Below are positions 8,405 to 16,764 of a stretch of DNA of 21,295 nucleotides, in pieces (positions within the stretch are counted from its first letter, which is position 1; each line of letters opens with the position of its first letter). This stretch comes from Botryllus schlosseri. Taxonomy: Eukaryota; Chordata; Ascidiacea; Stolidobranchia; Styelidae. The position numbers and the translations under genes are program-made. The notes under the pieces were generated by a model that saw only the letters and a program-made list of their open reading frames with translations, searched no databases and was not told the DNA's origin. The stretch lies in the NCBI GenBank assembly GCA_000444245.1, contig KE606462.1:428-21722 (forward strand), given 5' to 3'.

Positions 8405-8615
8405 CGAACTACATGCGCTTGACACGCGGAGAGCGCGTGATTGTACTCGTGGCATTCTTACTAGCATTCTAACTATTGATAACACGTAGCAGGAACGGAT
8501 ATGAGCTACGTGTCTTTTTCTGTGAGCAGTCGACGTTCTAATTTCCGCGATACGACCTCGGGGCCTATCATTCGATCGCTACCAAGCACATTTTCGATGG
8601 TGCATAGCTCAATAT

Positions 8616-8625
8616 CTATATAAAG
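8616..8625 (+). promoter_or_regulatory. TATA box, rightward
   Basis: The plus strand reads CTATATAAAG, a strong match to TATAWAAG. It is 37 nt upstream of the BIR-protein ATG at 8662, so the transcript start would fall near 8647-8652 (TATCAATT) and the leader would be only about 10-15 nt. Confidence 0.65.
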
Positions 8626-8661
8626 CATACTGATCATGAGAGTATATCAATTCGGATAGCC

Positions 8662-9243
8662 ATGTCGAACATTGCTCAAAGCGATTCTCTACCTAAGCAT
8701 AGTGCGGATCCTACAAATTACGCTGCATTAAACTGCGCTTGCATCGGTTCCACAAGTAGCATAGAAATAAGCGAAGATGAAACTCGGACGGGTCCCATTG
8801 AGCAGTACCAAGCTATGATAAATTACAGAGGGGATAAGATTTATGAATGCTATGCGAAGCATAGAGATGTAACTGTCTCTCCGTTGAATGATCCCGTTTT
8901 CTATAACATGGTACGCTATGCTCGTAGACTAAGCACATTTATGCGGTGGCCGGATAATATCAATACCTCTGGAGCCGAACTCGCAGACTGCGGATTGTTC
9001 TATTTGGGCTATAAGGATCATTTAAAGTGTTTCTCGTGTGGCGGGCTGTTTCAAAATTGGTTGCCGTGCGATGATCCCTGGCTCGAGCATGCAAAGTTTT
9101 ATCCTACGTGTCCTTTTCTCATAAAGCGCAAGGGGTTGCAATATATTCGTAATGTATGTTATGCGACACCTAATATAAGAAGAGGCTCGACTAAATTTGA
9201 TGGCGAGGTGGAATTGCGTGATGACTGTTGTACTTATGTTTGA
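8662..9243 (+). CDS. Single-BIR, IAP-like apoptosis inhibitor candidate
   Basis: A 193-residue protein with one BIR domain at about residues 84-160. Zinc ligands are Cys123, Cys126, His143 and Cys150 (CFSCGGLF ... DDPWLEHAKFYPTC). Other BIR landmarks are R..TF..W at 89-96, LADCGLFYLGYKDHLKCF, the PW..HA step and the closing KG.QYI. There is no RING, CARD or second BIR; the first 80 residues are not recognised and the last 30 end in DDCCTYV. BIR proteins of this kind (baculovirus IAPs, animal BIRCs) bind caspases or IAP antagonists and block apoptosis; that role here is inference. It is plus-strand, opposite to the rest of the element, downstream of its own TATA box, and overlaps the next frame by 8 nt. 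The frame is complete. It was probably captured from a host. Confidence 0.9.
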   Translation: MSNIAQSDSLPKHSADPTNYAALNCACIGSTSSIEISEDETRTGPIEQYQAMINYRGDKIYECYAKHRDVTVSPLNDPVFYNMVRYARRLSTFMRWPDNINTSGAELADCGLFYLGYKDHLKCFSCGGLFQNWLPCDDPWLEHAKFYPTCPFLIKRKGLQYIRNVCYATPNIRRGSTKFDGEVELRDDCCTYV

Positions 9244-9742
9244 TATTTCTTTTCAAAGAATGAGTCTAGCAATCCGTGGAGATACTATTCTGGCCCAGGG
9301 GCCCTATAGAAAAGACTTGTATCTTTTTAATGACATCACAAAATTACGTATCGAAGCTTCGAATGGAGCAGAATTGACCTCGGATCAACTCTTTGTACAT
9401 TCCACAAACGGGACCATTCAGAAATATCGAGCCACTCTGAAGCATGAAGGAGGTCTGGTCGTTACGTATACTCGCGACGGGATCGAGCATTATCAACCTC
9501 TGAATCCAGCTGACGAATTCGTCATCTATTCGCCCAGCGTAGTTGTTCCTAATCCCGACCTTCCGCTCGTATCGTATATACTACAAGCCAGTGATCGCTA
9601 CATCAAACAAAACGGTCAGATCGAACGCAAGAACTCGGATCGCAGCGTCGGATGGCAGCAAAGCGGTGTACCTCGAAACATCAATCGATCTGGAGGATTT
9701 CAGCACGCGAATCGACGCAATAACGATCAACGATATCATTGA
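9236..9742 (+). CDS. Unknown beta-rich accessory protein
   Basis: The frame stays open for 181 residues from 9197. I prefer the ATG at 9236 (168 residues), which overlaps the BIR stop by 8 nt (ATGTTTGA), or the next ATG at 9260. The body (ILAQGPYRKDLYLF, YRATLKHEGGLVVTYTRDGI, ADEFVIYSPSVVVP) looks like a beta-sheet protein. The last 35 residues are rich in Gly, Arg, Asn and Gln and look disordered. No signal peptide, membrane span or known motif is seen. It lies in the accessory zone with the BIR gene, shares its transcript direction and is followed 16 nt later by AATAAA. I do not recognise it; another host-interaction gene is the natural guess from position. Confidence 0.6.
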   Translation: MFDISFQRMSLAIRGDTILAQGPYRKDLYLFNDITKLRIEASNGAELTSDQLFVHSTNGTIQKYRATLKHEGGLVVTYTRDGIEHYQPLNPADEFVIYSPSVVVPNPDLPLVSYILQASDRYIKQNGQIERKNSDRSVGWQQSGVPRNINRSGGFQHANRRNNDQRYH

Positions 9743-9758
9743 TATGCTCTTTTTTCGA

Positions 9759-9764
9759 AATAAA
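9759..9764 (+). terminator. Poly(A) signal for the BIR transcript
   Basis: AATAAA on the plus strand 16 nt after the stop of the last rightward gene. It fits the end of a transcript that covers both plus-strand genes. Confidence 0.55.
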
Positions 9765-9980
9765 ATCGTACACTATACAATACTATTTCAATGAGACTGA
9801 GTAAAGTGTTAGAAGATACGAAAAGCGCTGAATCGTGTGAAATGTGGTGACTACAGGCTTCGAACCTACAGCCTAGATCAAGATAGTTGGCTGATTCCTC
9901 TGTGATGACGTCATGAAATCTAGTTCAACGTTTAGTGTATTAGAGAATTCATATTCTCAAAAGCAGCTCAGTACGCATAA
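9765..9980. other. Non-coding stretch past the last Polinton gene
   Basis: No credible reading frame. It contains CTACAGGCTTCGAACCTACAG-like sequence (about 9853-9873), an imperfect inverted repeat whose minus strand resembles a tRNA T-arm, but no full tRNA fold. It could be the inner part of the element's terminal repeat; that cannot be tested with one end visible. Confidence 0.4.
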
Positions 9981-10175
9981 TCATGATGGTGTGGCAGTGG
10001 GCGTTATATAGGTGTATGATGTGGCAATGGGTTGGGCTGATGACGTAGCACGATGATGTGGCAATGGGCTGATGATGCGGCAAGGGGTGTGCTATAGGTG
10101 TGACAGGTGAGGTGATAATGGGCGTCATATAGGCGTGGCAATTATGGCGACGTGGCCTTCTGGGATTGGCGGGCG
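9981..10175. repeat. Degenerate GATGTGGCAATGGGC minisatellite
   Basis: Variants of GATGTGGCAATGGGCTGATG recur about four times, mixed with recurring GGGCGTYATATAGGYGT blocks (at about 10000 and 10125). The stretch is G/T-rich on the plus strand and GC-richer than both flanks. It stops where the LINE coding sequence begins, so it was probably the target sequence of the LINE or part of the Polinton end. Confidence 0.6.
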
Positions 10176-10190
10176 CCAAAAGTAGATCAT

Positions 10191-13100
10191 AACACTACTG
10201 ATGCCATCATATGTGGAAACTACAACATCGTCACCGATAGAATAGATGTGAAAAATGACACAAACTTTACTATGACCCCGGCCGCTAAGATCTGGAAATT
10301 CTTCACCGATATCTATAAAATCAGAGACATCTGGAGGTGGAGGAATCCGAAAACAAGGCTGTACACAGTAATAAAACACAAACAATCTAGACGAGTAGAC
10401 AATATCTACATATCGGAAAGATTCTTGAGTCGAGTAAAGTCATGTGAACAAAAAATAAACTTCGTCTCTGACCACATCTTCTTGCAAAAGATCCACGTAA
10501 GAATGAAAGTAAGGTACAACAGCTGGGGCAAAGGAACTTGGAAAAATGACACTAGAAAATACGCGGACGATAGTCTACGTAAACAAATAGAAATATTACA
10601 CGAAAGATGTATCCAAGACAAACCAACTTTTGGTGACGTCTATGAATGGTGGGACCACTATAAAAAAGAAATGGGGAGACTGATAAGCACAAACGAGAGG
10701 CACCAAAGAAATGCGGCAAATAAAGAAAAACAGGCACTACAAGAAAACATCGCAAAAACCCTACAAAACACCAGCGGGGACCAAAATGCCTACGAAGAAG
10801 CAAAAAAACTCAAAAAAATAGAGGAAGAAAACACAAGATATCAATGCATACTAAACAAGATGCAGGATATCGAAGAAAATGAAAAACCCACCAAGTACTT
10901 CTACGACAAACTAAAGCAACGTAAAGAAAGTAAAATCTTTACAACTATAGTAAACGAAACGGGAGTAGAAACGCAAAACAACACCGAGACCATGCGTGCA
11001 GTGGAAGAATTCTACAAAAATCTATGGGGAAAATCAGTGCAGGAGGATCCCAGACTCCAAGATGAGTACCTAGAAAATATAAACGGCCTTAACATCAACG
11101 AAGAAGAACGAGCGCAACTAGAGAGCCAGATAGACGAGTCCGAGGTCCAATGCGCAATCCAAAATATGGAGAACAGAAAGACTCCCGGCTCCGACGGGCT
11201 TTCAAAAGAATATTATGCGACCTACTGGGATATTCTCAAAAAAGAATTGACCGAAGTCATAAATAATGCGTACATGTTTGGAGGAATATGCAAATCCTGG
11301 ACAATAGGCATAACAACGCTATTGTAGAAAAAAGGAGAACCGAAGAATCTGAAAAACTGGCGACCAATAACGCTTTTAAATACGGACTACAAAATATTAA
11401 CCGGAATTATTTCGAACAGGCTAAAACCCATATTACCAAATCTAATCCTCCACACCCAAAAATGTGCTATAAAAGATCGGCAAATAACTGACGTCTTGCG
11501 AAACACCCAAGCGGTGATTGATTATGCCCAAGAAAAACAGAAAGAACTACTAGTTATGAATTTGGACCAGGAAAAGGCATTCGACAGATTACATCACGAA
11601 TACCTTTTCAAAATCCTGGGAAAATACGAACTACCCACAAATATAATACGCATAATACGGAGAATCTACAAAAACGCCTCCAGCAGGATCCAAATAAACG
11701 GCGCACTCACACGAAACATCAAAATAGAGCGCGGAATCAGACAGGGGTGTCCACTGAGCATGGCACTCTATGCCATCAGCAGTGACCCCCTGTCAAGAAA
11801 AATCGAAAACGACAATAAAATAAAGCCTTTTACCATCGGCAAAGCAAAAATAAAAATACAACAATACGCTGACGATGTAACCTGTTATTTGACCAGCGAA
11901 AAAGACGTGAAGCACATATTAAATGAATTCGGGAAATTTGAACGCGCAACGGGGCAAAAACTAAACACCGGGAAAACTGAGATTTTACACATTAACCCAC
12001 AAAAACATCGAACACGAACCCCGGAGCTAGAAAGCAAAAAAAAAGACAGGATAAAGATACTTGGACAATATTCTGGCAAAAACCAAAACACGGAAACCTG
12101 GAAGGAAAGAATAGCTAAGCTAAAACGCATACTTCACGCATACAAGAACAGAAACTTAACATGGACGGGAAAACTCACGATCTTAAATTCCCTCGCATCG
12201 AGTCAGATATTATTTAACGCAAGAGTAAAACCACCACTCAAAGAAGACATCAAAAAGATCGAAAAACTGTACTTCGATTTTCTGTGGTATCCACAGAAAA
12301 TGGAGTGCATTGCAAGGAAAATGCTTATTACAAACAAAGACCACGGTGGGATAGGATTCCCGGATGTAGTTGGGAAAATCCAAACCTGCCAAGCAGAGAA
12401 AGTCGCAATCCTTAAAAAACTTGATACCCCAACAGAAATATGGCATAAATATGCCATATACGAACTTGGGACAAAACTTAAAGCAATCAACACAAAACTA
12501 TACAACAACTCGGAACCACACAAAGATTCGACCCCAAAAAACTGGACAGACATATTAGACACAACAAACAAGCTGAAACTCACGGAAGAAGAATGGGGAG
12601 AAATAACACACAAGAAACTATACACAGAAATCAAAAAATTGAGAGAAAAAAAACCAACAATTAGGTTAGAAAACGGTGGGGAGGTAAAGTGGCCAAAAAT
12701 ATGGAAAACGAAATACAAGGGGCAAACCGTCATCACAAATAAAGAATTGGAAGTAAACTATAGGATTGCGACCGAAGGCTTCATATTTGGTGAAAAAAAG
12801 CGGAAAAGAAATATTACGCACACCAAATATAATAAACCACTGCTACTAAACTGTAAATTTTGCGGATCGAAAAATGACAACGCAAAACACCTGCTCGTGG
12901 AATGCACGTATATAAAAAAGATTATAAAAAATATCGAACGTGCAACGCAAACTGTGCTGTCAAATGACGCCATTTTGTATAATAATGGAAAAAACAAAAT
13001 AAATTGGATTCTAACATCTATCCTAAAGCGGAAAATTATAAACACAAAAATATCGCTCGATATTAATAACGAACGAGTAGACCGTGAAAACATTGAAAAA

Positions 13101-13202
13101 AATACTCTCAAAAAAATGAAAAAGAGACTTGAGAGAATAACACAGAACCCCGAAACACACAAATGGGTTGAAAAAATAGAGCTATACTTAGAAGCGACAT
13201 GA
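10191..13202 (+). pseudogene. LINE ORF2: endonuclease end, reverse transcriptase, zinc knuckle
   Basis: One frame runs about 1,000 codons with a single in-frame TAG at 11325-11327, between TTLL and KKGEP; both sides are in the same frame and join smoothly into the RT motif region, so this is a point nonsense change. The first part is the tail of an AP-type endonuclease: GNYNIV where GDFN is usual (the catalytic Asp reads Asn), then RRVDNIYIS and SDHIFL. Then come linker helices, the RT fingers (KTPGSDGLSKEYYATYW; NWRPITLL), palm A (LDQEKAFDRLHHEYL), motif B (GIRQGCPLSMALY), the active site YADD (about 11865-11880), thumb, and a C-terminal CKFCG...NAKHLLVEC zinc knuckle. The copy is dead: endonuclease truncated and mutated, and the RT interrupted before its core. 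High openness otherwise means recent insertion. Confidence 0.9.
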
Positions 13203-13676
13203 TAAAATTGGCAGGAATTTGAAAAACAAAGGAAAAAAAATGAGAATAAAATACAACAGCCCCCCAAGAGGGGTCCCAAACGGTAGTTAGGCTAACCCAA
13301 CGAAAGATAAAGGGATAAAAGTGATGGAAAACCCTTCAGGAAAGAGGGGAGGGGCCAACAAAGAACCCCCCAATCACTCGCTTCCAGCGGTTGGCTGTTG
13401 ACCAGTAAACGGAAACAGGAAAATAACAAAAATCGTTACTATTGGAGTATTTGGTTGTACAAAGGTACACACCATCTTAGAAACAAGAATACGCAAACAA
13501 GAGGAAAATAACAAGAAGAAACCATTAAAAGTTACTTTCATATATACCTGTTAAAAAATGCCTGTTAAAAAACACCTAAGTTGAAAATTAAACAAAATGT
13601 GTAATCAAGACCCTGACCCGGAGGCGACCCTAACCTTGGAGAGGGTCGCAGAAGGGCAGCGGATACGGGGAGCCGT
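13203..13676 (+). other. LINE 3' UTR with stem-loop
   Basis: Non-coding and A-rich, with a short direct repeat of CCTGTTAAAAAA (about 13547-13574). Near the end, GCGACCCT (13624-13631) and AGGGTCGC (13642-13649) form a perfect 8-bp stem with a 10-nt loop, 27 nt before the A-tract. Such 3' stem-loops are used by several LINE groups for template recognition. Confidence 0.6.
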
Positions 13677-13689
13677 AAAAAAAAAAAAA

Positions 13690-14659
13690 TGACAGCCTAA
13701 CAGATTTATGGGGTTGACAGAAAAATTATGAATTTTTTTATTTATTTTTTATTGATAAATTCAAAACTTTCTACTGCGAGAATCTCGCTTCTACTGGTTG
13801 AAATTGAGCCAAAGTTGGTATGCAGCGTTGTTTTCACCAACCTAACAATTTTAACACAGATCTGAAGAAAAAGTTTTTTTGAACAGCCCTATGTACAAGT
13901 ACGCGATACCTAGCGACGACGCATACTGCAATACTGAGGTACATTCTAACTTTTGAAACGTCACAAAATGCATCAACTGAAGCAATCAAATGCTATAATA
14001 ATTCCATAAAATCAATATCTTTCGTCGCTTTTTGAACAATTTCGAAGATAGGAATTTCATATCATCCCTAGTAAATACATCGTCTGGTTTTGTCAAATTG
14101 ATGTAAATATAACCAAACGCTACTTCCCACTTGACAAAATTTAAAATACTTGTATAGTGTAGCTTAGCTGCTTGGGTCGAACAAATGATGAAGAAAGACT
14201 GCAAGTCCTAGTCCTTGAGTATTTGACTAAGTCCGTGTAGACTAGACATATGCTTTTTAACTATTTCCTAAATTTCATTTATGACCAATGTCTATTAGTA
14301 GTGAGAGTGTGTGTGCTTGTAATCAGTATAGTTCGTAATGATAAATTTAGTAAATACATATCTGCATTAGTTGCTGACTCATACACTGACTAGAGCTACA
14401 CTTCGATTTTTATATCTACATTTTATTATACACGATTGGATATATGTCATGTTTGAATGATTCATACATATTGGGATATTACAGAGACCGTGTTATAAAA
14501 TCTTATATAATATGAAAAAGGACGGATATTTAGAAAGGCATTCTTTCATGTTAATTGCATAGTGAATAATTATAGCTGTACCACAATGAAACAATTTTAC
14601 ATACCATCGTTAATCATATGTTTGCATATGTTTAATGGTTATATGATAGTCATTTAACC
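13690..14659. other. AT-rich non-coding host DNA with one dispersed repeat
   Basis: No credible gene. A T-rich tract lies at about 13733-13752. A repeat at 13891-14070 matches part of the hAT-like element at 17345-18323. The remainder has no structure I can name. Short frames on either strand (for example 13986-14204) lack any motif. Confidence 0.5.
13891..14070 (+). repeat. Dispersed repeat, fragment of a hAT-like family
   Basis: It aligns with 17531-17705: shared ATGTACA..TACRCGATACCTARCGACGAC, CAATACTGARGTACAT, ATCAACTG..RCAATCAAATG and CCATAAAAT..ATATYTTTCGTCG blocks, roughly three quarters identical by eye. It ends in ATCATCCCTA (14061-14070), which is the terminal TAGGGATG of that family on the minus strand. 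So it is a second, internally deleted or broken copy; no left end was found. Confidence 0.65.
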
Positions 14660-14844
14660 GACACTGTGGCATATAATTTTCGAAGTAAATTGGTAATCCT
14701 GTTGGAGTCGGAGTCGGGGTCGGAGCCGGCGTCGGAGTCGGTACGTTTAACGACTCAGGAGTCGGAGTCGGTATATGGAAAATGTGTGCGGAGTCTGAGT
14801 CGGAGTTGGAGTCGGTGGTAAAATTTACCGACACCACAGCCCTG
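14660..14844 (+). mobile_element. Short hAT-like non-autonomous element with GGAGTC repeats
   Basis: The right end reads CACCACAGCCCTG, i.e. CAGGGCTGTGG on the other strand, a typical hAT-type terminus. The left end has the corresponding CTGTGG. The flanks are ATTTAACC (14652-14659) and GTTTAACC (14845-14852), 7 of 8 matching, an 8-bp target duplication. The inside is mostly GGAGTCGGAGTCGG hexamer repeats. No transposase. Confidence 0.6.
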
Positions 14845-14852
14845 GTTTAACC

Positions 14853-15144
14853 GCGATTCAATGAATATATAGTGGTTCTCAAACAATTTTAGAGCGCGAC
14901 CCAGATCTATCTTGCGACCCAACCTCCACAAATCCACAGAAATGCATTTCTAATGTTAGCATGGCACATTTTCATGGCGCACGGGCATGTATGTATGTCA
15001 TTGATTACGTGACATTGATGCAGTGGCGTGTAGACAGACAAAATTACGGGCCAAATATTTGATTCGACATATAGCTCAATATAAAATATAGGCTATATAT
15101 AACAGGTGTTTTTGGGCTCTAATTCACACTCTTCTCTCTGACAG
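14853..15144. other. Non-coding DNA upstream of the claudin-like exon
   Basis: It contains AGTGGTTCTCAAAC (about 14871-14884) followed by GCGCGACCCAG, an isolated end of another hAT-like family also seen at 18642. A TATATATAA tract lies at 15094-15102. The stretch ends in the polypyrimidine run and ACAG that form the splice acceptor at 15144. Confidence 0.5.
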
Positions 15145-15297
15145 TTGATATGGAAGAGACTGAAAAGGCAACCTTGGCGTTCAACATAATGGGGAGTGTC
15201 AGCCTTCTGGTCGCATCAGCACTCACGTTTGCAGCCGCCAGGAAGGAAGGTCAAGAGAAAATGGGGAAAATAGGTGGAGGTATCGCCATACTCGCTG
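15145..15297 (+). CDS. Claudin/PMP22-like gene, internal exon (TM2 to start of TM3)
   Basis: The exon is bounded by a strong acceptor (CTTCTCTCTGACAG, ending 15144) and a donor GTAAAT (15298). It encodes DMEETEKATLAFNIMGSVSL, a hydrophobic run continuing to TFAA (TM2), a short charged loop (ARKEGQEKMGK) and the start of TM3 (IGGGIAILA). It begins with two bases of a split codon and ends with one, so both flanking introns are phase 1. The A/TM2/basic loop/GG..LA layout is that of claudins and the PMP22/EMP/CACNG relatives, which make junction or membrane-associated four-helix proteins. The in-frame ATG at 15150 with a TATA tract upstream could be read as a first exon, but the acceptor and the missing first helix argue against it. 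Upstream exons were not found between the LINE and this exon. Confidence 0.68.
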
Positions 15298-15506
15298 GTA
15301 AATACGATAATGACATTATGTTCAAGATAGTAATGGTCGATAGCAGATTGGCCTTCCCCCAATAGAACAAAGTCAGATCTAGGCCTACGATATGTCGTCA
15401 ATAATATCGACAATATGTCGTTGTATATTTTTTTCGTTGATGCTGTTTGCGGCATATACACCGACTCACGATATACATACCCACGATCTGTGCATACTGC
15501 ATATGG

Positions 15507-16359
15507 CAGTGGTCGGGAACATATGGCTCGCGAGCCATCTATGGCTCTTTGCCAAATATTTATTTTTGCCCTGAATTGATCAATATTGCAGCGACTTGTT
15601 GGTAAATTTTCATCACGGCCAAAATAATTATTCTCGTGGCTGTAAGAAAATGTCTTTGAGAGGTGAAGACAATGCCGTCTTCAGGTTTGCGGGCTCGGAC
15701 CCACACTTTACAAAATCATCAAATTTAAGTTACTGTCACGCCGGCGGCCAACATCACTCACGAATTGTACCCGAGCATAGCAGACATGGCGACGCCCATT
15801 TCAAAACTCAGTTTTCAAATACACCCTGTCTTCCTGATCTGCGGCGCGTAATGAACTGCTGTGGTTGTGACATTCACAATTACAAACTAGAATTACAAAC
15901 AACGCAATTAGCTATCCACGTTCTTGATTGGTATAGCTCTGTGTAGTACCGGCGATAGAATGTAGCCGTGTAACGCAACGTTATGTTACCGCCGAATACT
16001 TCGAGAATTGAGAAGTCGATAAGTATTTAGATTTTCAGAATCAGTGTGACAGTCACAATCGAATAATATCAGTTATAATAAATTCTAAGCTGCTTACGAT
16101 GAATTGCGTTATCAATAGTGAGGCTTGGCCCGTACACCTCTCGTTTCGAGCTTTATTTTCGAACAATAAATACCAGTTTTACAGAGAAAATATGGCGCCA
16201 CGGGGAATCCCATGTAAAGAGTTCGAATTAGTGCTACCACGACGCCACGAATTTTCAATTGTGACGTAACAGTTGATTGGCATGTATGGCTATTTGGAGT
16301 TGAGATGGAAAAAATAAGGTCAATATGGCTCTTCGGACAAAAAAGGTTCCCAACCACTG
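15507..16359 (+). mobile_element. hAT-like non-autonomous element, 853 bp
   Basis: Ends are CAGTGGTCGGGAAC and, on the minus strand at the other side, CAGTGGTTGGGAAC (13 of 14 matching). Target duplication is GCATATGG (15499-15506) against GCATATGA (16360-16367), 7 of 8. Just inside the left end is ATGGCTCGCGAGCC, a small palindrome. The longest inner frame (15596-15946, 116 codons) shows no transposase motif, so the copy is non-autonomous. Confidence 0.8.
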
Positions 16360-16582
16360 GCATATGAGTAATCGATTATCACTCATTGTGACGCCATAGT
16401 AGTGTGGATAATATTGGGAATTCAAATATCTACAGTTCTATACCCTTTCTGCGACCACAAATAAAATAATGCCAGTTCTCAACCTCGTTAACAGTACTTT
16501 CTCGGCCATACTTATGCAATTGTATTTTGTGTGAATGATGTGGGTTGACCACGACTTTCAGTTCAGTTCAATTTATTACGAA

Positions 16583-16764
16583 TTTTATTATTTAAAAACA
16601 CCACAAGATTACCATAAAATTAACAGTCATGAAGGTGTCGGAGCGACTCTTAGTATCTGTATCAGTTTAATAATATTTTTATCATTTCAAAACACCACAA
16701 AAACTGCGATACGATGAAAAGATAGGAAGGTGCCGAAACGACTTGGAGTAGTCTTTGAGATCAG
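16583..16764 (+). repeat. Degenerate tandem duplication, period about 95 bp
   Basis: Two neighbouring units share TTTTATYATTTNAAAACACCAC, GAAGGTGYCGRARCGACT and TAGTNTNTGAGATCAG-like blocks in the same order. The units are well diverged. No coding potential. Possibly an old local duplication or part of an older repeat. Confidence 0.45.

Larger units (their letters stand above)
8358..8661. promoter_or_regulatory. Divergent promoter region of the element
   Basis: This 304-bp gap separates the leftward polymerase-side genes from the rightward BIR gene. It holds a TATA box facing each way near its two edges and no open frame of note. Everything to its left is transcribed leftward and the two genes to its right rightward, so it is the only shared control region visible in the window. 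Confidence 0.6.
1..9790. mobile_element. Polinton/Maverick-type element, right-hand part
   Basis: The family is diagnosed by a protein-primed type DNA polymerase B, an A32-like packaging ATPase, a retroviral-type integrase with chromodomain, and the small basic, membrane and beta-rich proteins that accompany these genes. Most genes lie on the minus strand; two lie on the plus strand. The left end is outside the window. The right end is not defined: no terminal inverted repeat can be recognised with only one end visible, so 9790 is a soft limit just past the last gene. The genes that usually encode the major capsid protein and protease are not seen. Reading frames are long and mostly open, with about three breaks, which suggests a fairly recent insertion. 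Confidence 0.88.
10185..13689 (+). mobile_element. 5'-truncated Tx1/L1-type LINE
   Basis: A non-LTR retrotransposon copy beginning inside the endonuclease domain, as expected of 5' truncation during target-primed reverse transcription. It contains the reverse transcriptase, the C-terminal zinc knuckle, about 490 nt of 3' UTR and an A13 tail (13677-13689). The plus strand is strongly A-rich, as in L1-like elements. RT motifs (NWRPITLLNTDYKILTGII, LDQEKAFDR, GIRQGCPLS, YADD) point to the L1/Tx1 group. The exact 5' edge is soft (10180-10195), and I find no convincing target-site duplication. Confidence 0.88.

Noticed and set aside
9840-9912. tRNA-like gene on the minus strand (GGTTCGAAGCC, like a B box)
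   Set aside because: A T-arm can be drawn with two wobble pairs, but no matching 5' acceptor strand, D-arm or anticodon arm follows. More likely an imperfect inverted repeat.
12203-12736. 177-codon minus-strand frame
   Set aside because: It lies opposite the LINE coding frame; the A-rich sense strand leaves the antisense strand poor in stops. No motif.
10100-13705. TGACAG on both sides of the LINE as target duplication
   Set aside because: Only six bases match (near 10101 and 13690) and the left one is about 80 bp from the LINE start.
15150-15365. Free-standing 71-residue membrane protein gene
   Set aside because: The frame runs through a clear donor site at 15298; the splice-compatible exon at 19031 and the acceptor at 15144 explain it better as an internal exon.
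15596-15946. 116-codon frame inside the hAT-like element as a transposase
   Set aside because: No DDE, RW dimerisation or BED-type motif can be seen; length is far below a hAT transposase.
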